Translations under genes and position numbers: made by a program
Notes under the pieces: generated by a model
What the model saw: the letters and a program-made list of their open reading frames with translations, nothing else
What the model was told of the DNA's origin: nothing
Database searches by the model: none
Shown: piece after piece, positions 1 through 8,469 of the stretch
Layout of the letters: every line of letters starts with the position of its first letter
Position numbering within the stretch: position 1 is the first letter of the stretch
Source of the DNA: Candidatus Rokuibacteriota bacterium
GTDB taxonomy: Bacteria; Methylomirabilota; Methylomirabilia; Rokubacteriales; CSP1-6
Direction of reading: 5' to 3'
Length of the DNA stretch: 45,669 nt
Assembly: GCA_016209635.1 (NCBI GenBank)
Contig: JACQWC010000057.1
Span: forward strand, 1-45,669

Positions 1-241
1 GGCTTCGACGACGCGTCAGGCTGATATGCGCGGGTTGCTCCGAAGAGCAGAGCCGCATGACACTGCTTCGTCGGGAGCTGCCTCCGTCTAGGGGCGCGAG
101 TCGTCCCGATCCGGAAACCGGGCGTCGCATAGCTAGCGCGAGGACTCTCCAGTCGTGCCCGCATCGCGCCGTGGCCGACGCCGCTCGGGAATCTCGGAGT
201 CATCACTACCCGCGACCTGCTTCTCGCCGCGGCCCCGATGG

Positions 242-1351
242 TCACGCAGCGTGGCGCCGGCTCTCGTGTCGGGTCATGGCGGCCCAGATGAATCCCACCA
301 GTTCGCGCGCGATCGTCGCCACAGCCACCGGTGTTCGCTTGCCGTGGCCGACGCGATGACGATAGCGGCGGTGCAAGCGCTGTTGTGCTCGCCACGCGTG
401 ACTGACGATCTCGTCGGGTTGCCCGTGGCTGCGGCTCGCCAGCGCGCGGCCGATGGTGGGCCGGTGCCGATCGTGCCAGGCGGCCTCGACCAGGACCCGC
501 CGCGCGTGACTGTTGCCGGCTTTGGTCAGCGCGCCGCGGCGCTGGGTCTCGCCCGAGGAATACTCGCTGGGCACGAGGCCGAGATACGCCATGAGTTCGC
601 GCGGCCGGCGGACGCGCTGGAAGTCGATGACCTCGGCCACGAGGATCATCGCCGACAGCGTGTCGATCCCGCGGAAGCAGCGGAGCCAGCCCACGGGCTT
701 GCGATAGGGCACGGTGGCGGCCAGGGCCTCGAGCTCCTTGTCGAGCTCCGCCTGCCGCGCCAGGGCTTTCTCCAGGGCGAACACGGTGGCCTCGAACGCG
801 CGCTGCAGCGGCGGCAGGTCGAACCGCTGCTCGCGGACCCACCGTCAGTGAGCGTGGCTCCAGTGCTTGCCCGCGAGATAGGCGCGCCCGTGGCGGGCCA
901 GGAGCTTGAGCACGCGATGCCGCCAGCGCAGGACGCCGCGGCGAATGTCGTCGCGGCAGCGGACGAGATCCCGCGTGGCCTCTTCGGCCTCGTCGGGCAT
1001 ATGGATAGCGGTGAGTTCCCCCGCGCGGAACAACCGCACGAGCTTGGCGGCGTCGCGCCGGTCGGTCTTGATCCGCTGCCCCGGGCGGCGCGGGGTCAGC
1101 GCCGGCGCAATGACGTCGCAGGTCACACCGAGCCCGATGATCTGGTGATAGAGATCGTAGCCCGACACCCCGGCTTCGTGGCACGCGGCCACCGGCCCCT
1201 CACGCTTGAGCCACTCGAACAGGCGGCGGATCTGTCGCGGGTCATTCGCGATCTCGCGAAGCTCGGGTTGCGCGTCGCCGGGATGCAGGATCCCCGCGAC
1301 GATCTTCCGCTTGCTGTCATCGAGCGCCACGCAGGCAGTATCCTTCTCCAT
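242..1351 (-). pseudogene. IS110-family transposase interrupted by an in-frame TGA
   Basis: The gene starts at ATG 1351 behind a strong AAAGGAGG site. Its N-terminal half is a DEDD RuvC-like domain (acidic pair D11-D12, then a CHEAG motif and KTDRRDA). Its C-terminal half is a transposase_20 domain (CFRGIDTLSA, then LGLVPSEYSSG and GALTKAGNSHARR, which carries the family's catalytic Ser region). The halves share one frame and are separated only by TGA at 845-847 (residue 169), which sits inside the usual H-R-R-W-V stretch between the domains. A single C to T change in a CGA Arg codon explains it. Read through, the protein is 369 aa, normal for the family. The position is an Arg, not a Cys, so I call a nonsense mutation rather than selenocysteine. 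The element is probably dead unless the stop is suppressed or supplied in trans. Confidence 0.85.
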
Positions 1352-1405
1352 GATCGGCCTCCTTTTGCCTGTGGCTCTGTTCCCACCCGGAACAACCCAC
1401 TATCG

Positions 1406-1438
1406 GACAATAGGTCAGGCCGGTCCTTCCATATTGTC
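1406..1438. repeat. Short inverted repeat between IS and hydrolase gene
   Basis: GACAATA at 1406-1412 is repeated in inverted orientation as TATTGTC at 1432-1438, separated by 19 bases. It lies 22 bases upstream of the ATG at 1460 and 55 bases upstream of the transposase start. It could be an operator, a subterminal repeat of the IS, or chance. No function is shown. Confidence 0.35.
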
Positions 1439-1459
1439 TAGGGAGCCGGCGGGCGCGGA

Positions 1460-2284
1460 ATGGAGGAGGCTCTTTTCTTCAATCACGCGGGGGTGCAGCT
1501 CTTCGGAATGCTGCACCTGCCTTCCGGGGGAGGGCAGGGCGACCATCGGAGGCTCGGTGCGGGCTTCGTCTTCTGCGATGCGTACGCCGACGAGGCATTC
1601 CGCGCCCACCGCGAGATGGTCGTGTACGCGCGCCGGCTCGCGCGGGAGGGGTTCGCGGTGCTGCGGTTCGACTACCGCGGCTGCGGCGACAGCGCGGGGG
1701 ACTTCGAGGACTTTGCCCTCCCGCACTGGCTGGCCGACATCCGGCGGGCCCTAGACCTCCTGGAGGCACGCGGGGTGACGACGCTCGGCCTGCTTGGGTT
1801 GCGGTTTGGCGCCACGCTCGCCGCGACGGTCGCCGCGGAGGACCAGCGGGTGAACCGCCTGATCATGTGGGCGCCGGTCGTCTCCGCGCCGAAGTACATC
1901 CAGGTGCTGCTGATGTCGCAGATCACCCACGAGCTGGCTAAGTACGGTCGGGTGACGTCGAGCACCCGAGCCCTCGCAGAGAGGCTGGAGAAGGGCGGGA
2001 ATCTGGACCTCGCGGGAAACGTCCTCTCCCAGGAAGTCTACCGCGGGCTCAAGACCTTCGACCCGTGGAAGGCGCCGAAGCGTAGCCCAGAGCACGTACT
2101 GGTCGTCGGGATCCGGGGAGACACGACCCGGCCGGTCGAGCTCGAGGCGCTCCGGGCGAAGTACCCGAAAGTCGAACTCGTCGTCGTCCAGGACAAGCTG
2201 TTCTGGTTCGACAAGATCTACCGGAACCCCTCGGCTCTCTACGACGCGACGTCCACCTGGCTCCGGTCGACGTTCGAGGCGTGA
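1460..2284 (+). CDS. Alpha/beta hydrolase-fold protein resembling exosortase A-associated hydrolase 2
   Basis: A 274-aa protein with the serine-hydrolase fold pattern: an N-terminal strand pair, the RFDYRGCGDS segment (residues 69-78) and a nucleophile-elbow position at 113-117. The elbow reads GLRFG, so Arg115 replaces the expected Ser. Near the C-terminus a KLFWF stretch stands where the catalytic His is usually found. Exosortase A-associated hydrolase ortholog 2 proteins have a similar R-containing elbow as far as I recall, so this is probably a specialised non-classical member rather than a decayed gene. It faces the phosphatase at 2301 and lies just after the IS110 element, which may have cut it off from its original partners. 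The role is probably in exopolysaccharide or PEP-CTERM envelope biology; the substrate is unknown. Confidence 0.7.
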   Translation: MEEALFFNHAGVQLFGMLHLPSGGGQGDHRRLGAGFVFCDAYADEAFRAHREMVVYARRLAREGFAVLRFDYRGCGDSAGDFEDFALPHWLADIRRALDLLEARGVTTLGLLGLRFGATLAATVAAEDQRVNRLIMWAPVVSAPKYIQVLLMSQITHELAKYGRVTSSTRALAERLEKGGNLDLAGNVLSQEVYRGLKTFDPWKAPKRSPEHVLVVGIRGDTTRPVELEALRAKYPKVELVVVQDKLFWFDKIYRNPSALYDATSTWLRSTFEA

Positions 2285-2294
2285 GCCCGGCCGC

Positions 2295-2313
2295 CCCGCT
2301 TCAAGGAAGCGGG
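2295..2313. terminator. Hairpin between convergent genes
   Basis: A perfect 8-bp stem CCCGCTTC / GAAGCGGG with a 3-base loop spans the ends of the convergent genes at 1460-2284 and 2301-3686. No T-tract follows on either strand, so it may only stabilise 3' ends or help Rho-dependent termination. Confidence 0.35.
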
Positions 2314-3686
2314 ATCGATCGCCCGACGATGTCGGCTGGCGCTCGCAGTCCAAAGAGCGTCAGGATCGTCGGCCCGACGTCGTAGAGTCGAAGCCCAGTC
2401 CGGGGACCGGCGCCGGGCCCGCGGGCGCCTGCCGGTCTATAGATGAAGATTCCCTGCCAGTCGTGGTTGGCCCCGTCGGGTCCCGTGTCGTTCTCGAACG
2501 TGTATATGGAGCCGATCCCGACGGCGCCCACCGAGCGCCAGTCAAGGTCGCCGAAGTAGACGAGGAGATCAGGCGGCACGCCGCGGACCTCGCGATAGAC
2601 CTCCTCCGGACGGAAAGCCTTCGAGTTTAGGGGCCGCCCGTTGGGGTCCCTGATCGCCGCGATCTTCGTGACTAGCTCGGAACGCACGGCCTCGTACTGC
2701 GCGGGTGGGATGACGCCCTGCGGCTCCCGGCCCTGGACGTTCATGAACAGCCTGCCGTAGTAGCCGCCCTCGCCCCACGCCGTCGTTCGCGCCCAGTCGA
2801 TAGTGACGTTAGCGATCGGCGTCTGCTTGCTCGGGTACTCCTTCAGGACGAGGTAGCCCTCGCGGATCAGCCACTCGTTGAAGCAGATCGCCCCGTCTAG
2901 CTTCTTGCCGCCATGGTCCGAAACCACAAAGACCGCGGTGTCCTCGGGCAAGAGCGCGAGGAGCTCGCCGACCTCCCCGTCCACGTACCGGTAGTAGTCG
3001 CGGATCACGTGCTCGAACGGGCTCTCGGGTTGGTACTTGATGTGGGCCTTATCCATGTAGTTCCAGAAGCCGTGATGGATGCGGTCCACACCCATCTCGA
3101 CCATCATGAAGAAGTCCCACGGCTTGGTGCTCAGGAGATGCCTGGCCACTGCGAAATGTTTCCGGGTCTTGTCGTAGACGCGGCGGACCAGGGCGGCTTT
3201 GTCGTCGGTGCGGAAATTCTCGACGTCGAAGACGTAGCCGCCTGAGACCCGCTCGACCTCGGGCTTGAGCTGCGACGGCTGGGTGTATTGGCTCTGGGTC
3301 GAGGGCGTGAGGAAATCCGTCACGACGTAACCGTTGACGGGCTTGATCGGATAGGTCTGGGGCACACCGAGGAGGATGACCTGCTTCCCGGCCTGCGACA
3401 GCATATCCCACACGCGGGGCCGACTGATCGCGGCCGCGGTGGCGATTGTGTACTCGTCGTAGGAGTAGTTCTTTCGGTTGCGGAAGCCGTAGATCCCAAG
3501 TTGGCCGGGATCGCAGCCCGACATCATGCACGCCCACGCGGGAACCGTGATCGGCGGATTCGCGCTCTCGAGCGGCCCCCAGACGCCGTGGGCCATCAGG
3601 CGGGAGAGGTTGGGTAGGTGGTGTCGGAAGTCGTCAAAGACGAGTCGGGGGGCTGCGCAGTCCAGCCCGATCACCGCGACCTTCAT
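2301..3686 (-). CDS. Alkaline-phosphatase-superfamily (type I phosphodiesterase) protein
   Basis: A 461-aa enzyme of the type I phosphodiesterase/nucleotide pyrophosphatase clan. Visible metal-site elements are IGLDC (D9), the nucleophile position in PPITVPAW (T47), the MGVDRIHHGFW block (D201, H204 or H205), VVSDHGG (D257, H258) and a late NHDW (H408). No signal peptide is seen. It is the last gene of a three-gene minus-strand set: its ATG overlaps the stop of the GT4 gene by 4 bases, so translation is probably coupled. Unlike the two homologues at 15820 and 18903 it lacks the LGY tail. Substrate unknown; a phospho- or sulfo-group transfer or removal on an envelope glycan is plausible from context. 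Confidence 0.8.
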   Translation of the reverse strand: MKVAVIGLDCAAPRLVFDDFRHHLPNLSRLMAHGVWGPLESANPPITVPAWACMMSGCDPGQLGIYGFRNRKNYSYDEYTIATAAAISRPRVWDMLSQAGKQVILLGVPQTYPIKPVNGYVVTDFLTPSTQSQYTQPSQLKPEVERVSGGYVFDVENFRTDDKAALVRRVYDKTRKHFAVARHLLSTKPWDFFMMVEMGVDRIHHGFWNYMDKAHIKYQPESPFEHVIRDYYRYVDGEVGELLALLPEDTAVFVVSDHGGKKLDGAICFNEWLIREGYLVLKEYPSKQTPIANVTIDWARTTAWGEGGYYGRLFMNVQGREPQGVIPPAQYEAVRSELVTKIAAIRDPNGRPLNSKAFRPEEVYREVRGVPPDLLVYFGDLDWRSVGAVGIGSIYTFENDTGPDGANHDWQGIFIYRPAGARGPGAGPRTGLRLYDVGPTILTLFGLRAPADIVGRSIPLP

Positions 3687-4924
3687 AGGGCTCGTTCCTC
3701 CGTTTGTCGTCTGCCGCGCTCGTTGGAGATCAGCAACTTCGCATAGACGCTCTCGGTCTTCGCCGCGAGGCTCGGCCAGTCGAAGGTACCGATGATGGCG
3801 GCGTGGGCCTGGGCGCCCAGACGCGCCGCGAGTGAGCGGTCCTTGAGCAGGGTCGTGATTCCCGCGGCGAGTCCCTCCCAGTCATGGTCCTCGGCCAGGA
3901 ACGCCTGCTCAAGATGGCCGAGGCCCTTGGCCGAGCCGCGGAACGCCACGATCGGCTTGCGCGCGGCCATGTAGTTGAGGAGCTTGACCGGGAAGCCCGG
4001 GCACGAGGGCCGCGGAACGACGGTCACGTCGGCCGCCGCGATCAGCGTCGGCAGCTCCTCCAGAGTCATCGCTTGCTCGATCACCAGTCGGTCTTCGACG
4101 CCGGCCTGGCGCGTGAGGTCGCGGACGTGCGCGAGCTCGTCCTCTGTGGCGACGTTGACGCCGAGCACGAGGCGAGCCGCGGGGATCTCTGCTGTGACCC
4201 TGGCCATCGCGCGGACAAGGTAGTCGACGCGCTGGAAAGGGGCGAGCGAGCCCGTATACATCACGAGCGGAGCGTCACCGAGCCCGAGCCTCCTGCGGAG
4301 CTCGGTCGGGTCGGCAGCGGCGAACATCTCTGGGTAGACGCCCGCAGGAACGTGGGTGATCCGGTCTGCGCGGACGCCGCGCGCGGTCAGGAAGGCACGG
4401 AGCTCCTCGGAGAGGACGATGACCTCGTCTGCGCCCCGCGGGACCCAAGCGTCCAGCAGTCTCGCCAGTCCGGCGGCCACGGATCGCGGGCGGAGGTAGC
4501 CGGGGAGCTCGTCCTGCATCGTGGTCACTGCGTTATAAACCAGCGGGCGACCCGTGAGCAGCTTCGCCGCGTACCCCACCACAGCGGCCTCGTAGTTGTG
4601 GGCGTGGATCACCTCCAGGCGTTCGCGATGGATGACCCCGATCAGCGGAGCCAGCATTAGGGCGTCGAGGAGCGGCTTGTAGAGGGTGAGCCCGATGGTC
4701 ACCGGCCTAGAGCGGAGGAAGTTGCCCACTCGGTGAATGGTCACGCCGGGGACCGGGATGGGGTGGTGCATGGGATAGGTGACTACGTGGATGCGATGGC
4801 CGCGCCGGGCGAGTTCCACGCACAGTTCGCGGATCGCCGCGGGGGTCCCGCGGTTGGCCGGAAAGGGGCAGGAAGCCACCATGGCGACGCGAAACCGTCG
4901 CGCCGGAACGCTCGTACCACTCAT
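3683..4924 (-). CDS. GT4-type glycosyltransferase (GT-B fold)
   Basis: A 413-aa protein with two Rossmann-like halves. The N-terminal half opens with RFRVAMVASCPFPANRG (acceptor-side loop) and carries EVIHAHN near residue 100. The C-terminal half has VMYTGSLAPFQRVDYLVRA, the usual start of the nucleotide-sugar domain, then VVPRPSCPGFPVKLLNYMAA, which stands for the E-x7-E type donor-binding region. Such enzymes transfer sugars from nucleotide donors at the cytoplasmic face of the membrane. It overlaps TolC upstream and the phosphatase downstream by 4 bases each (ATGA arrangement), so the three genes look translationally coupled. Sugar specificity cannot be read from the sequence. Confidence 0.88.
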   Translation of the reverse strand: MSGTSVPARRFRVAMVASCPFPANRGTPAAIRELCVELARRGHRIHVVTYPMHHPIPVPGVTIHRVGNFLRSRPVTIGLTLYKPLLDALMLAPLIGVIHRERLEVIHAHNYEAAVVGYAAKLLTGRPLVYNAVTTMQDELPGYLRPRSVAAGLARLLDAWVPRGADEVIVLSEELRAFLTARGVRADRITHVPAGVYPEMFAAADPTELRRRLGLGDAPLVMYTGSLAPFQRVDYLVRAMARVTAEIPAARLVLGVNVATEDELAHVRDLTRQAGVEDRLVIEQAMTLEELPTLIAAADVTVVPRPSCPGFPVKLLNYMAARKPIVAFRGSAKGLGHLEQAFLAEDHDWEGLAAGITTLLKDRSLAARLGAQAHAAIIGTFDWPSLAAKTESVYAKLLISNERGRRQTEERAL

Positions 4925-6291
4925 TCAGTTCCCAGCGCGGCCTGGAGTTGCGCGTACTGGATTCGCAGCGTGTAGGATGTCTGGGTTAGCGTATTCCGCG
5001 CGACGGCTAGGTCGACTTCCGATTGGAGGAGCGCGGACAGCGGGATGAGGTCCTGCTCGAACCGTTCCTTGGCCGCGCGGGCAAGCTCCTCCTTCGACGC
5101 GACCGCCTTCTGGGCTGCCTGAAGCCCCGACTGGGTAGCGACGAAGTTGCGGTAGGCGGAGATGACCTCCTTGGAGACTAGGGTCTTTACCTGGTCGGCG
5201 GTCCGCTTCTCCGCCCGGAGCGTCTCCGTCTGCTGCTTGATCCGGAGGTCGAGGTTGCCGAAATCCCAGATCTTCCAGTTGAGGCGGAACAGGGCACGCA
5301 GGGAGTAGAGGTCGACGGGCGGCGAGAAGTCGTCGACGCTGCCGACGGTGAGGTCGAAGTCGAGCGTCGGGTAGCGCTCGCGGGTCAACTGCTCGAGCGT
5401 CGCCTGCGCCTGCCTGACGATGGCCTCCTGGGTGAGCGCCGATGGGTGGCGGCTCATCACCTGCCGGAGCAGGGCCTCCAAGGGCGGCACGGGCGGCGGG
5501 GGGTCGCCCGTATCCACGAGTTCGAGGGACCGGCGCTCGGACGGATCGAGGCCGAGGGCGTTGACGAAGTCGGTCTGGCTCCTCGCGAGGTCGATGCGCG
5601 CCGTCGCAAGGGCGGCGTCCGCAGCGGCCAGCGCCGACTCGGCAGCGAGCACATCCGACTGGGGGATGAGCTGCTGCTCGAACTTTACCCGTGTGTCGCT
5701 CACGAGCCGCCGGTTGAGCTCGACGGTCTGCTCGTTGACCCGCACGGCCTCCCGCGCCGCCAACGCGGTCACGAAGGCCACTGTGACGTCGCGCCGGATC
5801 TCGGCGCGGGCCAGCTGCTCGCCGTATTTCACAGATTCGTATCCCGCCTTCGCGACTTCCTCCGAGGGAAGCGAAGTGAAGGTGAGGCGACCCTCCCTGA
5901 TGATCGGCACGACCAGGGTAACAGACGCGGTGTAGAACGGGTCGACGGGAAGGGCCTGGGTGACGATCTCGTTCTGGATGACGACGCTCTCGTTCCCGGC
6001 CAGCGTCTTGTTCACGGCGACGCTCGTGACGATCGAGGGCCGGTATTTCGTCGCGGCGACGGCGATTCCCGTCTTCGATGCCTCGCTCCTCGCCAGGGCG
6101 GTGCCGAGCGCCGGGTGGTTACGGATGGCTGTCTCGACGGCCAAGCTGAGGTCGTAGGAGCGCACCGGGTCGTCCGCGGCCCTTTGGACAGCCCTGCCCG
6201 CGTTTCCCTGCTGGGCCGAGGTCTCCGCCTGGGCTCCCGAGGCGAGTCCGCCGAGCAGGGCAGCGATCAGTAGACAGAGACTACGCGTCAT
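4921..6291 (-). CDS. TolC-family outer-membrane efflux protein
   Basis: A 456-aa protein with a Sec signal peptide (about residues 1-22, cleavage after GAQA) followed by the internally repeated, Ala/Gln/Glu/Arg-rich coiled-coil pattern of TolC/OprM channels. Examples are EAVRVNEQTVELNRRLV and, in the second repeat, AAQKAVASKEELARAAKER. Length fits the family. It would form the outer-membrane duct of a tripartite exporter. The most likely partner is the HlyD-type adaptor at 9992-11371; no ABC or RND pump is visible in the window. First gene of a coupled set with GT4 and a phosphatase. Confidence 0.88.
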   Translation of the reverse strand: MTRSLCLLIAALLGGLASGAQAETSAQQGNAGRAVQRAADDPVRSYDLSLAVETAIRNHPALGTALARSEASKTGIAVAATKYRPSIVTSVAVNKTLAGNESVVIQNEIVTQALPVDPFYTASVTLVVPIIREGRLTFTSLPSEEVAKAGYESVKYGEQLARAEIRRDVTVAFVTALAAREAVRVNEQTVELNRRLVSDTRVKFEQQLIPQSDVLAAESALAAADAALATARIDLARSQTDFVNALGLDPSERRSLELVDTGDPPPPVPPLEALLRQVMSRHPSALTQEAIVRQAQATLEQLTRERYPTLDFDLTVGSVDDFSPPVDLYSLRALFRLNWKIWDFGNLDLRIKQQTETLRAEKRTADQVKTLVSKEVISAYRNFVATQSGLQAAQKAVASKEELARAAKERFEQDLIPLSALLQSEVDLAVARNTLTQTSYTLRIQYAQLQAALGTE

Positions 6292-6646
6292 CGGTCATCA
6301 GTGTCACTTCGTCCTCGAGCGTCGGCGACGGGTCTTCCGGTCCGAGTCGATAGCTTACTACGTCGTTCGCGGACAAGGCAATGGTGCGTGACCAAACGCC
6401 ACGCGCTCGCCCGCTTGCCCGTGAACCTTTTCCAGCCCGGGCAGAAGCTCGTGACGAAGACCCGGCGCGGCGGTCGGGTTCACCGCGCACGACCGCGCCC
6501 CAACGCCCTATCAGCGCCTCTGCGCGACCGGCCTCCTCCCCTCGGCGAGGGGTAACCCTCGCTTAATGAGTTCCTAAGGTGCCCGTCTCTGTGGTCCGTT
6601 TCCTCCCAGGCTGGAACGTCTGTGGCCATTCGTTCCCAGTCACCCG

Positions 6647-6675
6647 TTGACAACCTGGCGGCTTCCCGTGACTAT
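6647..6675 (+). promoter_or_regulatory. Sigma70-like promoter candidate for the GT2 gene
   Basis: A perfect TTGACA (6647-6652) is followed after 17 bases by GACTAT (6670-6675). The -35 box is exact and the -10 box is weak (3 of 6). It would give a leader of roughly 160 bases before the GTG at 6840. Confidence 0.4.
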
Positions 6676-6780
6676 GTGGCATCCGAGTTCGGTGAAAGGG
6701 GCCGGCGCGTCGCGCCGCGGGGGCACTCAACCTCGCGCAATCTCGCGTCAGGCGGGGCCGACGGGTTTGGAACGGGCATT

Positions 6781-6809
6781 GCAGCTCCTCGAACGTGTCG
6801 AGGTGCTGC
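6781..6809 (+). repeat. 12-bp inverted repeat in the GT2 leader
   Basis: GCAGCTCCTCGA and TCGAGGTGCTGC flank a 5-base loop and pair with one mismatch. The hairpin lies about 30 bases before the GTG start and its loop and 3' arm cover an in-frame upstream start candidate at 6795. It could be an operator or an mRNA structure affecting translation. Confidence 0.45.
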
Positions 6810-6839
6810 ATGCTTGTCTGGGACGAAGAGGAGGAGGAA

Positions 6840-7850
6840 GTGAGCATCGAATACAACCTGAGGCTCTGGCCAGGCGGTGACCGCAAGGCCCCGGAGGCGC
6901 AGGGGGTCTCGGTCGTGATGCCGGTCTACAACGAGCACGACAACCTCGAACCCCTCCACGCCCGTGTGACGGCCGTCCTCAAGCGGATGGAATGCGAGTA
7001 CGAGGTGATCTACGTCGACGACGGCAGCACCGACGGCTCGTGGGAGGTGCTGAGGCTCCTGGCGGTGGCGGATCCACGAGTCCGGCTGGTTCGACTGCGG
7101 AAGAACTTCGGGCAGACGCCCGCGACCGCGGCCGGGATCGCGCACTCCCGCCATCCCGTCCTCATCACCCTCGACGCCGACGGTCAGAACGATCCGGAGG
7201 ACATCCCGCGGCTCGTCAGCGTCCTCGGCAGCGACTACGACGTCGTTTCGGGATGGCGTCGGGATCGAAAGGACAGCTGGCTCACCCGAAGGCTCCCCTC
7301 GATGATCGCGAACGCGATGATCCGATGGATCACCGGGGTCAAGCTCCACGACTTTGGTTGCACCCTCAAAGCCTATCGGCGCGAGATCGTCGACGACGTG
7401 CGGCTCTACGGCGAGAAGCATCGCTTCCTGCCGGTGCTAGCGGCGTGGGTTGGAGGAAGGATCACCGAGCTCGAAGTGATGCATCACTCGCGGATGCGGG
7501 GCGTGTCCAAGTACAGCATCCTCAGGGCATACAAGGTTCTGATCGAGCTCTTCACCCTCAAGTTCATGGGCGACTTTGCGACGCGCCCGAACTACGTGTT
7601 CGGCGGCTTCGGCCTCGTGAGCTTCCTCCTCGGTCTGGCGGCGCTCGGGCGGGTCGCCTATCGCTACGTGTTCCACGGACAGAGGGAAGTCACGTCCATG
7701 ACGGTTCTCATGGCCGTGCTCTTCCTGAGTGGCATCCTGTCAATCCTCATGGGCTTCCTGGCCGAATTGATCATTCGGGCCTCGCACGATTCCCAGCGCA
7801 AGCGCAGCTACTACGTGCGCGAGACGGTGAACGTCGACAAGAACCGGTAG
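6840..7850 (+). CDS. GT2 glycosyltransferase, DPM1/ArnC-like, with C-terminal membrane anchor
   Basis: A 336-aa protein with a GT-A catalytic domain: VSVVMPVYNEHDNL at the start, YVDDGSTDGS, then LDADGQNDPED with the DxD metal and nucleotide-sugar motif. Two C-terminal membrane helices follow (FGGFGLVSFLLGLAALG and TVLMAVLFLSGILSILMG). This is the layout of polyprenyl-phosphate sugar synthases such as dolichyl-phosphate mannose synthase, ArnC and GtrB. I chose GTG 6840 because a GAGGAGGAGGAA ribosome site ends just before it; upstream in-frame starts lie inside a hairpin. The polyprenyl sugar it makes could feed the PMT-like protein at 11368-14451. Confidence 0.85.
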   Translation: MSIEYNLRLWPGGDRKAPEAQGVSVVMPVYNEHDNLEPLHARVTAVLKRMECEYEVIYVDDGSTDGSWEVLRLLAVADPRVRLVRLRKNFGQTPATAAGIAHSRHPVLITLDADGQNDPEDIPRLVSVLGSDYDVVSGWRRDRKDSWLTRRLPSMIANAMIRWITGVKLHDFGCTLKAYRREIVDDVRLYGEKHRFLPVLAAWVGGRITELEVMHHSRMRGVSKYSILRAYKVLIELFTLKFMGDFATRPNYVFGGFGLVSFLLGLAALGRVAYRYVFHGQREVTSMTVLMAVLFLSGILSILMGFLAELIIRASHDSQRKRSYYVRETVNVDKNR

Positions 7851-7872
7851 CGCCGCTCGGTCGCTGCGGGAC

Positions 7873-8463
7873 TCACCGACCGTCTCGCTCCTCGCGCGCC
7901 GTCTCCGCCCCGCGGCCCCATCGCGCGCGCACCGCGTCCAGCAGGACAAGCAGCGGGAGCAAGCACGCGAGCTCGAAACCGACGGCTAGGACGTTGTGCC
8001 AGCTCATGAGTTGCTCCCACGTCTTGTGGCGGACTCCGAGGAAGACGCTCACGGGTGCGGCGTACCGTTGGTCGGTCAGGGGCGCGAGCAGGGCGACGCC
8101 GGAGCCTTCGGAGAGCCCAAGCCCGCGGGAGGACTGTAGGAAGTCCATGAGCGAATGGGAAAGAAGTAGGGCGAGTGCCAGGCGGAAGCGCCGCGCGGTG
8201 GTGGGGCCGAATCGCGGCACTTGCGCCAGAAGGCCTGCCACTAGCACGGCGAAGAGTACGCCATGGGTGAGCTTGCCGTGGAGCCACTGGGGGTCACCGA
8301 AGGCGAAGAAACCGATGACAAAATCCACGTCGGGAAGGTTCGCGAGAAGTACGATGTAGAGGAGCCGCTCGCGATCCCGGAGGAGGTCGCTGAGCCGCCG
8401 GTGCGGCGAGAGCCAGAGGGCGACGACGAGCCCGCCGAGCGAGTGACCGACCGGCGTTGGCAC
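7873..8463 (-). CDS. Membrane-bound metal-dependent hydrolase-like protein (YdjM/DUF457 type)
   Basis: A 196-aa protein with an N-terminal MPTPVGHSLGG, the NLPDVDF acidic motif and HGKLTHG, then LLSHSLMDFLQS. These His/Asp motifs between hydrophobic segments are typical of the YdjM/LexA-regulated membrane hydrolase family (DUF457). GTG start at 8463, 6 bases after the flippase stop, so it is the last gene of the long minus-strand operon. Biochemical role is not established for most members. Convergent with the GT2 gene. Confidence 0.75.
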   Translation of the reverse strand: MPTPVGHSLGGLVVALWLSPHRRLSDLLRDRERLLYIVLLANLPDVDFVIGFFAFGDPQWLHGKLTHGVLFAVLVAGLLAQVPRFGPTTARRFRLALALLLSHSLMDFLQSSRGLGLSEGSGVALLAPLTDQRYAAPVSVFLGVRHKTWEQLMSWHNVLAVGFELACLLPLLVLLDAVRARWGRGAETAREERDGR

Positions 8464-8469
8464 CGTGGG

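Larger units (their letters stand above)
1..1440 (-). mobile_element. IS110-family insertion sequence, ends not resolved
   Basis: This is the region around an IS110-type transposase read on the minus strand. The family lacks conventional terminal inverted repeats, so I cannot fix either end; the left end may lie outside the window. The 241 bases downstream of the transposase hold no convincing gene, and only about 100 bases separate its start from the next gene at 1460. A long 3' flank is where IS1111-type members keep their guide (bridge) RNA, so 1-241 is the place to look for one. That last point is inference. Confidence 0.6.
6292..6839. other. 548-bp intergenic region between divergent tolC-like and GT2 genes
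   Basis: No convincing gene is seen. The short frames here have no recognisable domain. It contains a perfect hairpin GCGAGGG-GTAA-CCCTCGC at 6545-6562 without a T-tract, a plus-strand promoter-like pair near 6647 and an inverted repeat just before the GT2 start. It probably carries the divergent promoters and a long leader for the GT2 gene. Confidence 0.6.

Noticed and set aside
845..847. TGA in the IS110 transposase as a selenocysteine codon
   Set aside because: The column is an Arg in the family and a single C to T change from CGA explains it; no Cys function is expected there.
155..1441. A 428-aa plus-strand protein
   Set aside because: It is antisense to the IS110 transposase, which has clear family motifs on the other strand.
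7873..8463. Read-through of the TGA at the end of the DUF457-type gene
   Set aside because: The protein is full length, no Cys is expected there, and the gene is followed by a convergent neighbour.
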